Shown here: piece by piece, positions 17,258 through 22,987 of the stretch
Layout: every line of letters begins with the position of its first letter
How positions within the stretch are numbered: position 1 is the first letter of the stretch
Source: Chloroflexota bacterium
GTDB taxonomy: Bacteria; Chloroflexota; Dehalococcoidia; UBA2247; JAUWOP01
Assembly (NCBI GenBank): GCA_030612045.1
Contig: JAUWOP010000010.1
Location: 1 to 33,360 of the forward strand
Direction: 5' to 3'
Length of the DNA: 33,360 nucleotides
Made by a program: the position numbers and the translations under genes
The notes under the pieces: model-generated
Seen by the model: the letters and a program-made list of their open reading frames with translations, nothing else
The model's database searches: none
What the model was told of the DNA's origin: nothing

Positions 17258-17286
17258 ATTATACTGACACGCATGTTCCTTGTCAA
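17258..17286 (-). promoter_or_regulatory. Perfect consensus sigma70 promoter of the glycyl radical enzyme
   Basis: On the minus strand TTGACA (17286-17281), 17 bp, then TATAAT (17263-17258): both boxes are exact consensus and the spacing optimal. Transcription should begin near 17251 and give a leader of about 43 nt before the ATG at 17208. The TTGACA overlaps the alternative TTG start at 17286, which argues that this TTG is not used. Confidence 0.8.
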
Positions 17287-17398
17287 ACTATATACTTTGT
17301 AGTGCTATGTATATAGATAACCCTGGAACACAGGATATGGGAGATGTGATAAGCTATATTAATTGAAATATTGTTACAGTATAGGGAGGTATCGATTA

Positions 17399-18637
17399 AT
17401 GTCTGAACCAAGAATAGTAATCACAGGCATGGGAGCTATTACCCCTCTTGGTTTGAATGTAGAGGATTCCTGGGAAGGGCTGATAAGTGGAAGATCAGGG
17501 GTAGGCTACATTTCCCACTTTGATGCCAGCAAATATCTCGTAAAGGTAGCTGCTGAGGTCAGGGGCTTTAATCCTTACACCTTCATGGAACCCAAGCTGG
17601 TAGACCGTACTGCCCTCAGCGCTCAATTTGCCATCGCGGCTGCCAAGATGGCAATAGAGTCAGCACAGCTTAATATGTCTCAGGAACAGGCTGAGAGAGT
17701 GGGGGTTATCACTGCCACTACAATGCCTATTGATATTATCACTTCAGAGGTGGAGATTCTTAACCGCCGTGGTCCAACACGCATTGACCCTCTGTTCATT
17801 GCCAAGGCAGGACCTCACATGGCAGCAGTTCATATAGGATTACTACTGAAAGCGCGGGGGCCTAATTATGAGGTGAATGGTGCCTGTGCTGGAGGTAATG
17901 TCGCTCTGGGGTCCGCCATAAATCACATACGGCTAGGGCATGCTGATGTGATGATTGCAGGAGGAAGTGATTTTCTGGTCTTGCCCCTTCCTATTGCTAG
18001 TATGGGTATTATGGGAGCCCTGAGCAGAGAAACTGACCCCTCTAAAGCTAGCCGTCCCTTTGACCTCTACCGTAATGGCTTCGTCTATGGTGAGGGAGCA
18101 GGAATGGTGGTGCTGGAGACCATGGAACATGCTAAAAGACGAAATGCTCCAATGCTGGCAGAGGTCGCCGGTGTGGGCTGGTCGTTTGATGCCTATAGTG
18201 AGACAGCCCCTGACGCTGATGTCCAAGCAATAGCTATAAGCAATGCCCTGAAGGATGCTGAGGTGAACCCTGAAGAGGTAGAGTATGTCAGTGCCCATGG
18301 CACCAGCACTAAACGCAATGATGCTGCCGAGACCAAGGCTATCAAAGCGGTCCTGAAGGATAGAGCCTATAGGGTCATGGTGAGCTCTATTAAATCTATG
18401 GTAGGACACATGGTCTCTGCTGCCGGAGCTGTGGAGGCTATCGCATCAGTGCTCACTATAAATAGAGGTATCGTCCCACCCACCATAAATTATGAGACCC
18501 CCGACCCTGAGTGTGGCCTGGATTATGTGCCCAACGAGGCTCGCTATTCCAGAGTTAATGTCTGTCTCTCTAATGGCTTTGGAATGGGAGGGCAGAATTG
18601 CTGCTTGGTCTTTCGACGCCTTGATAAGGCGGAATAG
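17399..18637 (+). CDS. fabF: Beta-ketoacyl-ACP synthase II
   Basis: Condensing enzyme of fatty acid elongation. It starts MSEPRIVITGMGAITPLG. The active-site triad Cys-His-His is present: Cys in VNGACAGGNVALG, His in VSAHGTSTKRND and His in SSIKSMVGHMVSAAGAVE. The C-terminus has GFGMGGQNCCLVF. Length is 412. ATG 17399 lies 8 bp after GGGAGG (17384-17389); the TTG at 17363 is less likely because it would include the ribosome binding site. The usual ACATG after the active Cys reads ACAGG here. It is divergent from the glycyl radical enzyme and followed by the repeat into which the transposable element inserted; no other fatty acid genes are adjacent. Confidence 0.95.
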   Translation: MSEPRIVITGMGAITPLGLNVEDSWEGLISGRSGVGYISHFDASKYLVKVAAEVRGFNPYTFMEPKLVDRTALSAQFAIAAAKMAIESAQLNMSQEQAERVGVITATTMPIDIITSEVEILNRRGPTRIDPLFIAKAGPHMAAVHIGLLLKARGPNYEVNGACAGGNVALGSAINHIRLGHADVMIAGGSDFLVLPLPIASMGIMGALSRETDPSKASRPFDLYRNGFVYGEGAGMVVLETMEHAKRRNAPMLAEVAGVGWSFDAYSETAPDADVQAIAISNALKDAEVNPEEVEYVSAHGTSTKRNDAAETKAIKAVLKDRAYRVMVSSIKSMVGHMVSAAGAVEAIASVLTINRGIVPPTINYETPDPECGLDYVPNEARYSRVNVCLSNGFGMGGQNCCLVFRRLDKAE

Positions 18638-18741
18638 TTGCCCAACCTACCCTGGCAATGTTAAATTGGGTTGCGGGCGATGAAGCTCCACCCGTCATTG
18701 CGAGCCGAAGGCGAAGACGCAAGCTAATCCCGCCCTCCATC

Positions 18742-18768
18742 AAATCCCCCTGAGGCCCCCTTTCTAAA
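18742..18768. repeat. Left half of the host palindrome split by the element, including TTTCTAAA
   Basis: AATCCCCCTGAGGCCCCC followed by TTTCTAAA at 18761-18768. Joined to 21890-21908 (GGGGGATTTAGGGGGATT) it forms an interrupted palindrome with arms of about 18 bp. The sequence 18690-18740 just before it carries GTCATTGCGAGCC, a dispersed repeat also seen near 22484-22496. Confidence 0.85.
18761..18768. repeat. Left 8-bp target site duplication
   Basis: TTTCTAAA directly before the left inverted repeat; the exact copy follows the right end at 21882-21889. Eight base pairs is the duplication length typical of the IS1595 family. Confidence 0.9.
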
Positions 18769-18793
18769 GGGAATTATATACTTGACTAGCCAT
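18769..18793 (+). repeat. Left terminal inverted repeat of the IS1595-type element
   Basis: It starts GGGAATTATATAC and ends GACTAGCCAT. It pairs with 21857-21881 at 23 of 25 positions and contains the -35 hexamer TTGACT of the element's promoter. Confidence 0.92.
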
Positions 18794-18810
18794 GTAATTT
18801 GTGCTATAGT
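18782..18810 (+). promoter_or_regulatory. Promoter of the transposase-RM-vsr operon
   Basis: TTGACT (18782-18787), 17 bp, TATAGT (18805-18810). The -35 lies in the inverted repeat, so it travels with the element. The transposase ATG is 24 bp after the -10 box and has GAGAGGG before it. Confidence 0.75.
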
Positions 18811-18833
18811 ATAGCTAGATTGAGAGGGTAGCT

Positions 18834-19766
18834 ATGAACAGCACAAAAGTAATCGAAAAGCCAGAAACCATGAGTCTCTACGAGTTCATGCAACGGTTCC
18901 CCAATGAAGAGTCCGCTGTCGAATTCTTTGAAAGCCGCCGCTGGAACGGTAAACCTTATTGTCCTCATTGCGGCTCTATTGAGGTTACGAGCATCCCAAC
19001 TGGTAAACCAATGCCTTACAGGTGCAAAATTTGCCGAAAACATTTCAGCGTCCGCACTGTAACCGTGCTTGCTGAAAGCAAGTTACCTCTCCATAAGTGG
19101 CTTATGGCTATCTATATGTTCCACACGGCTAGGAAGGGCATATCCAGCGTTCAGTTATCAAAGGAATTAGGAATCACTCAGAAAACGGCTTGGTTCCTCA
19201 ATCATCGCATACGCGAAGCCATGATGTATTGCTGCGGGTTATTTAGCGGAGAAGTGGAAGTCGATGAGTCCTACATCGGCGGTAAAGAGAAAAATCGCCA
19301 TGCTTCAAAGCGGAAGGCAATTGAACGTGGAACTGCTGGCAAACAAGCCATATTCGGATTGCATCAGCGAGACGGTAGGACTCGTGCGTTCCCCATTGAC
19401 GGAACCGATAGGGTGAAACTCCAATCGGCAATCGTGGAGAACATCAAGTGCGGAGCCACAGTATACACTGATTCTCATAGCGGCTACGATGGTCTTAAAA
19501 GCTATAATCATTCTAGAGTAGCGCATAGCGTCGGCGAGCATGTTCGGGATAAGGTACATACTAACGGTGTCGAATCTTTCTGGTCACTACTCAAACGCGG
19601 GTATATTGGTATTTATAACTACATGAGCACCGCGCATCTTCACCGCTACGTGAGTGAGTTTTCATGCCGCCACACCTCCAGACATTCCGATATGATAATT
19701 TGCATTCAGGGAACCATAGACGGTATGATTGGGCGACGGTTATCTTATAAGGAGTTAATGTCATGA
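18834..19766 (+). CDS. IS1595-family (ISXO2-like) transposase
   Basis: A 310-residue DDE-type transposase. An N-terminal zinc ribbon (C43/C46 in YCPHCGS and C64/C67 in RCKICRKHF) precedes a helical part (KWLMAIYMFHTARKGISSVQL) that ends in an HTH-like ELGITQKTAWFLNHRIR. The catalytic core has VDESYIGG (D144), VYTDSHSGY (D213) and HTNGVESFWSLLKRG (N244/E247 with K254), the IS1595 pattern. The order and the 8-bp duplication agree with this family. Its TGA overlaps the ATG of the methyltransferase (ATGA at 19763-19766), so translation is probably coupled. Confidence 0.95.
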   Translation: MNSTKVIEKPETMSLYEFMQRFPNEESAVEFFESRRWNGKPYCPHCGSIEVTSIPTGKPMPYRCKICRKHFSVRTVTVLAESKLPLHKWLMAIYMFHTARKGISSVQLSKELGITQKTAWFLNHRIREAMMYCCGLFSGEVEVDESYIGGKEKNRHASKRKAIERGTAGKQAIFGLHQRDGRTRAFPIDGTDRVKLQSAIVENIKCGATVYTDSHSGYDGLKSYNHSRVAHSVGEHVRDKVHTNGVESFWSLLKRGYIGIYNYMSTAHLHRYVSEFSCRHTSRHSDMIICIQGTIDGMIGRRLSYKELMS

Positions 19767-20797
19767 CGTTGTACGGTAAATTCGACGCAATGATAGATGC
19801 TGTATTATCTCCTCCACCCAAGCGAGGGGAAAGTGACCGCCTTACCTGTATCGATTTGTTTTGCGGGATCGGTGGGTTCCATATCGCCGCTAGTAATCTA
19901 GGGCTTGACGTGATATTCGCGTCTGATATTGACGACGACGCTTGCGCCGCCTATAATCATAATTTCGGCATATATCCAATGGGTGACATAGTATCTATTC
20001 AGGCTAGCGACATACCCAATCACGATATTCTTCTTGCTGGTTTCCCTTGTCAGCCATTCTCAATAATCGGCAGTAAGCGTGGTACTGCCGACTCTCGCGG
20101 AACGTTATTTTTGGAAATCATTCGTATAGCTAGAGTCAAGAGGCCGCTCGGAATTATTATTGAGAATGTCAAGCAGCTTGCTACCACACAGCATGGAGCG
20201 GTTCTCCGACGGATTCTTGATGATTTAGAGAGCATCGGTTATACGGTTGATTGGCGCATCCTGAATGCTTTAGATTTCGGATTGCCGCAAAAACGAGAGC
20301 GCGTTATAATCGTGGCTACGCTTTCAAAATTCGATAAATTTCCTTGGCCCACTGAGAAAATACCCATGATTCCGCTTGCGGACATATTAGAAAAAAATCC
20401 AGACCAAAGGCATTTCGTCTCGGAGAGGATTCGGGCTAAGCGCCGCGCAACCCATACTGCGAAGGTTTCTCCATCGATTTGGCATGAGAATAAGGCGGGG
20501 CATCTATCCAGTTATCCGTGGTCATGCGCTCTAAGGGCTGGGGCATCATATAATTACCTACTTGTTGACGGTGAGCGGCGACTGACTCCTCGTGAGATGC
20601 TAAGGCTACAAGGTTTTCCTGACAGCTTTGAGATAGTCTCTAATGACTCGCAAGCTCGGAAGCAGACTGGGAATGCTGTACCTGTTCCGCTTGTGGAAGC
20701 TGCTATAAAGGGGGTGATTAATGTCATCGGACGATACGAGATTGCGGGGCGGAGCCAGGCGGCGCAACGAGCCTTATCCGCTCGGGCAGTTTTCTGA
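19763..20797 (+). CDS. DNA (cytosine-5-)-methyltransferase
   Basis: Modification enzyme of the mobile cassette; transfers methyl from SAM to cytosine C5. Length is 344 residues. Motif I is DLFCGIGG (31-38), motif IV FPCQPFS with the catalytic C96, motif VI ENV (134-136), motif VIII QKRER (176-180) and motifs IX/X PREMLRLQGFP and KQTGNAVPVP. The stretch between VIII and IX, where specificity is set, is short (about 100 residues), as in single-specificity enzymes. A good ribosome binding site AAGGAG (19750-19755) lies 8 bp before the ATG inside the transposase end. Target sequence cannot be told from this. Confidence 0.95.
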   Translation: MTLYGKFDAMIDAVLSPPPKRGESDRLTCIDLFCGIGGFHIAASNLGLDVIFASDIDDDACAAYNHNFGIYPMGDIVSIQASDIPNHDILLAGFPCQPFSIIGSKRGTADSRGTLFLEIIRIARVKRPLGIIIENVKQLATTQHGAVLRRILDDLESIGYTVDWRILNALDFGLPQKRERVIIVATLSKFDKFPWPTEKIPMIPLADILEKNPDQRHFVSERIRAKRRATHTAKVSPSIWHENKAGHLSSYPWSCALRAGASYNYLLVDGERRLTPREMLRLQGFPDSFEIVSNDSQARKQTGNAVPVPLVEAAIKGVINVIGRYEIAGRSQAAQRALSARAVF

Positions 20798-21467
20798 TAA
20801 TCTTCTATACGACATCGCAAAACAGATAGTTCACAGGCTCGCTATCGGTCACAGCGATATCACCGGCGATGACTTTGGGACGATATTTGCTACTGCCATA
20901 CACGGAATTCACCGGGGACGCCCCCTCGGTGTTGCTGATGTGGAACTTAACGGGTGTGCGTGGTCTATCAAGACCGTAAAAGCGGAACGTCCGTTTGAGA
21001 TTCCTATTGTTCGGCTCATATCGGGACGAAACTCACCGGATTACTCTCTGGGTATATCAGACCCTCGCGCTAATCCTGAAAACACTGGGCGTGCCGTACT
21101 CTCAGTGTGGAATGCCCGTGTCAATGAGGCTATGAACCAATATGACGATTTGCGCATAGTTGTCATGGTGCGGAATATGGAAACTCGCGAGTTTCTAATA
21201 TTTGAGGAGGAATCCCAGCGGTTTACCCTTACCGCGTATAGTTGGTCATTTAATAATCGCGGCAACTTGGAGGGTCACAATCGGACAAACGGGGTACATG
21301 AGTTTACATGGCAACCGCACGGTAGCCAGTTTACGATATTACGCCATGTTCCCGCGTCGGCTAGGCGGTTCAAAATCAATCCAAACGTACCAATGGTGCA
21401 ACCTGATACCATTCTGGCAGCGATAAGGTTTAGAGTTGAATGGATTACGGTTTATGGACAAGATTGA
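20721..21467 (+). CDS. Putative type II restriction endonuclease of the mobile cassette
   Basis: A 248-residue protein between methyltransferase and vsr, the place of the cognate nuclease. I do not recognise its family by motif. A possible PD-(D/E)xK-like core is VADVELNGCAWSIKTV (D73, E75, K84), and a second acidic group is GDDFGTIF (50-57). The start at 20721 is supported by AAGGGGGTGATTA just before it, though this places 77 bp inside the methyltransferase end in another frame. The product is not membrane-bound and has many polar residues. The nuclease assignment rests on position plus the weak motif; a different DNA-acting protein is possible. Confidence 0.6.
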   Translation: MSSDDTRLRGGARRRNEPYPLGQFSDNLLYDIAKQIVHRLAIGHSDITGDDFGTIFATAIHGIHRGRPLGVADVELNGCAWSIKTVKAERPFEIPIVRLISGRNSPDYSLGISDPRANPENTGRAVLSVWNARVNEAMNQYDDLRIVVMVRNMETREFLIFEEESQRFTLTAYSWSFNNRGNLEGHNRTNGVHEFTWQPHGSQFTILRHVPASARRFKINPNVPMVQPDTILAAIRFRVEWITVYGQD

Positions 21468-21864
21468 CAAAGCTACACGTAGCCGTGTCATGGCGAGCGT
21501 CCGCTCAAAAAACACCAAACCGGAAATGCTCGTTCGTTCGACAGCGCATAAACTAGGATACTGCTATCGACTTCATCGAAAGAATCTCCCCGGAAAGCCT
21601 GACATGGTATTTCCGTCGCGCCGAATCGCCTTATTCGTTCACGGATGCTTCTGGCACGGGCATGATTGTTCGCATGGCCGACGACTCCCAGTAACAAATG
21701 CCGATTACTGGAGGGAGAAAATCAGGCGTAATATGGAGCGTGACGCTAGGGTTCAAGCGGAACTGATAGACCTTGGGTGGAAACCAGTAATAGTATGGGA
21801 GTGTCAGATTAAGGACACCGAATTTCCCCAAAGCCTTGCAAAGGCAATAAACGGATATGGCTAG
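21454..21864 (+). CDS. vsr: Very short patch repair endonuclease Vsr
   Basis: Nicks next to T:G mismatches formed by deamination of 5-methylcytosine, thus repairing damage caused by the methyltransferase. A 136-residue protein from ATG 21454 (MDKIDKATRSRVMASVRSKN). The family marks are KNTKPEMLVR, GYCYRLHRKNLPGKPDMVFP with catalytic Asp, and FVHGCFWHGHDCSHG with zinc and catalytic His/Cys, then WREKIRRNMERD and GWKPVIVWEC. The alternative TTG at 21436 adds six residues. It overlaps the preceding gene by 14 bp; its stop TAG lies in the right inverted repeat. Confidence 0.95.
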   Translation: MDKIDKATRSRVMASVRSKNTKPEMLVRSTAHKLGYCYRLHRKNLPGKPDMVFPSRRIALFVHGCFWHGHDCSHGRRLPVTNADYWREKIRRNMERDARVQAELIDLGWKPVIVWECQIKDTEFPQSLAKAINGYG

Positions 21865-21881
21865 TCAAGTATATAGTCCCC
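21857..21881 (-). repeat. Right terminal inverted repeat of the IS1595-type element
   Basis: ATGGCTAGTCAAGTATATAG plus TCCCC; reverse complement of the left end with 2 mismatches. It includes the vsr stop codon (21862-21864). Confidence 0.92.
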
Positions 21882-21889
21882 TTTCTAAA
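21882..21889. repeat. Right 8-bp target site duplication
   Basis: TTTCTAAA, identical to 18761-18768. GGGGGATTTAGGGGGATT follows (21890-21907), the right arm of the host palindrome. Confidence 0.9.
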
Positions 21890-21931
21890 GGGGGATTTAG
21901 GGGGATTCTTCCTTGCTATGCTCCTCCTAAA

Positions 21932-22006
21932 GAACTCAGAGTTTCCTTCTGATATAACCCGCCCAGTGCAGCAGCGGGTCGGGGGAATGCTCGTAATGGC
22001 AATGAG
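21932..22006. repeat. Copy 1 of a dispersed repeat with a GC-rich hairpin
   Basis: It includes TCTGATATAACCCGCCCAGT, a hairpin-like ACCCGC...GCGGGT (21957-21979) and GGAATGCTCG. A second, slightly diverged copy is at 22118-22186. Right after it, 22011-22022 (GGTGAACGCTTAC) resembles the right end of the MITE at 4641-4653. Confidence 0.75.
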
Positions 22007-22038
22007 AAGGGGTGAACGCTTACGATTAGCTATTGTAG

Positions 22039-22059
22039 TGCCGAGGTTTATCCTCGGCA
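22039..22059. repeat. Perfect 8-bp stem hairpin
   Basis: TGCCGAGG (22039-22046), a 5-nt loop, CCTCGGCA (22052-22059). No T-run follows on the plus strand; more likely a dispersed palindrome than a terminator. The gap 21890-22373 (about 480 bp) is made of such repeats; I see no gene in it. Confidence 0.7.
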
Positions 22060-22117
22060 GGGGTGGGGGACAAGTCCTCACGCTACTATGCCTGTTGGGG
22101 ATGAAAACACCTACTAA

Positions 22118-22186
22118 GAAACTCAAAGCTTCTTTCTGATATAACCCGCCCAGTACAGCGGCGGGTCGGAATGCTCGCAATGACAT
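22118..22186. repeat. Copy 2 of the dispersed repeat
   Basis: CTGATATAACCCGCCCAGTA, then hairpin ACCCGCC...GGCGGGT and GGAATGCTCGCAATGACAT, parallel to copy 1 at 21932-22006. The 20-mer shared with the glycyl radical enzyme leader follows directly (22190-22209). Confidence 0.75.
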
Positions 22187-22189
22187 AGA

Positions 22190-22209
22190 AATGTAACATT
22201 GTCGAGCTA
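22190..22209. repeat. Second copy of the 20-bp repeat
   Basis: AATGTAACATTGTCGAGCTA, identical to 17230-17249. It is next to repeat copy 2 and has no promoter-like boxes at the matching distance, unlike the other copy. Confidence 0.85.
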
Positions 22210-22373
22210 CCAGGTGGTGAAATACTCTCTCTCCTCTTATGCCTTTTTAGTGCAGTTTATTGACTGCTATTGTTGTAGCTGGAAGGAGACACCTTAGCTA
22301 CGATTCTTAAAGACCAGAGTACCTCTCAAGCATTGCTTGGCTCCATGGAACCTGTACGGGATGCGATAAAAAG

Positions 22374-22459
22374 CGGAGAGGGCGGGATTCGAACCCGCGG
22401 TCGTCAGAGACGACACACGCTCTCCAGGCGTGCCTATTAAACCACTCTAGCACCTCTCC
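22374..22459 (-). tRNA. tRNA-Ser (GGA)
   Basis: Acceptor stem GGAGAGG/CCTCTCC, T arm GCGGG-TTCGAAT-CCCGC, anticodon stem CACGC/GCGTG with loop CTGGAGA giving anticodon GGA (codons UCC/UCU), and a long variable arm (GTCGTCTCTGACGAC) as in serine tRNAs. CCA is not encoded. A run of T (CGCTTTTT on the minus strand) follows the 3' end and may stop transcription. Length is 86 nt. Confidence 0.95.
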
Positions 22460-22466
22460 ACATTTC

Positions 22467-22512
22467 GCAACCGTTCACCCGGTGTCATTGCGAGCAAAGC
22501 GAAGCAATCCCC
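22467..22512. repeat. MITE-end fragment with GTCATTGCGAGC repeat
   Basis: GCAACCGTTCACCCGGTGTC closely follows the MITE end at 4641-4653 in reverse (GTAACCGTTCACCCAATGTC). Then ATTGCGAGCAAAGCGAAGCA. No matching second end is seen, so it is probably a truncated copy lying between the two serine tRNAs. Confidence 0.6.
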
Positions 22513-22578
22513 CTTTTTCAAATTTATTGCTTATCCTGCCACCTCAAGATATTTTTGATGCTCTGGGTTGCTTAGTAA

Positions 22579-22671
22579 TCAGATTGTTATCAGTTCCTTT
22601 TTGTTACATGACTCGGTTTCTGAGAACGGCATAATAACAAAGCATTTCTTTTTAACCCTATCTTTATCCAT
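22579..22671 (-). pseudogene. Truncated 30-codon ORF with a CFVIMPFSET start motif
   Basis: ATG at 22669-22671 follows AGAGGTGA. The product MDKDRVKKKCFVIMPFSETE ends after 30 codons. CFVIMPF near the N-terminus is the beginning I associate with a group of roughly 150-400 residue proteins with a TIR-like or nucleotide-binding fold in defence settings; this is memory, not a search. Only the beginning is left here, so I read it as a gene remnant between the two tRNAs. It may also be chance. Confidence 0.35.
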
Positions 22672-22684
22672 AGCATCACCTCTG

Positions 22685-22772
22685 CGGAGAGGGTGGGATT
22701 CGAACCCACGCTCCAAATAAATCGGAGACCGCTTTTCGAGAGCGGCACCATCAGCCTCTCGGTCACCTCTCC
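22685..22772 (-). tRNA. tRNA-Ser (CGA)
   Basis: Acceptor GGAGAGG/CCTCTCC, anticodon stem CCGCT/AGCGG with loop CTCGAAA giving anticodon CGA (codon UCG), a long variable arm (TCTCCGATTTATTTGGAG, hairpin) and T arm GTGGG-TTCGAAT-CCCAC. CCA is not encoded. Length is 88 nt. It is upstream of tRNA-Ser(GGA) on the same strand, 225 bp apart. Confidence 0.95.
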
Positions 22773-22987
22773 CAGATATGAATTCTACCTCAGAATATCT
22801 CCTCAAGGCAATTTTTCCGCCATTTATTCGGTGGCTTTAACGCAGGGGACCCTAGTGATATGCTTTGCAAATCCTCCTCAAATTGGCGTGCTGCTGCTTC
22901 TTGCAAGCTGGGCACAACATGGGGGATAGATATCCAGTGTTGCAGATACTGAGTTGTGTCTGAAGCGCTCCTGGACAATGCTGTTCT

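Larger units (their letters stand above)
18769..21881 (+). mobile_element. IS1595-family element carrying a restriction-modification and Vsr cassette, 3113 bp
   Basis: The terminal inverted repeats are 18769-18793 and 21857-21881 (23 of 25 identical; differences at element positions 4 and 6). The exact 8-bp duplication TTTCTAAA flanks it. Inside, transposase, C5-methyltransferase, restriction endonuclease candidate and Vsr all read rightward and overlap one another (4, 77 and 14 bp). The promoter starts in the left repeat and the vsr stop TAG lies in the right repeat. The element looks intact and recent, as the duplication and frames are undamaged. Codon use seems richer in CG dinucleotides than in the neighbouring genes, consistent with transfer. 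IS1595 elements with passenger genes are known as a class; I do not know of this gene set as a described member. Confidence 0.92.

Noticed and set aside
17933-18409. 158-codon minus-strand ORF opposite fabF
   Set aside because: The fabF active-site motifs are in the forward frame over this stretch; the reverse product resembles nothing.
21809-22186. 125-codon minus-strand ORF across the element end
   Set aside because: It runs through the inverted repeat and the dispersed repeats; repeat-derived, not a gene.
21932-22186. Possible CRISPR repeat pair
   Set aside because: Only two diverged copies with a long, hairpin-containing spacer and no cas genes in the window.
22374-22772. tRNA genes as attachment site of the element at 18769
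   Set aside because: The element ends have their own inverted repeats and 8-bp duplication far from the tRNAs; no tRNA 3' end repeat is found at its borders.
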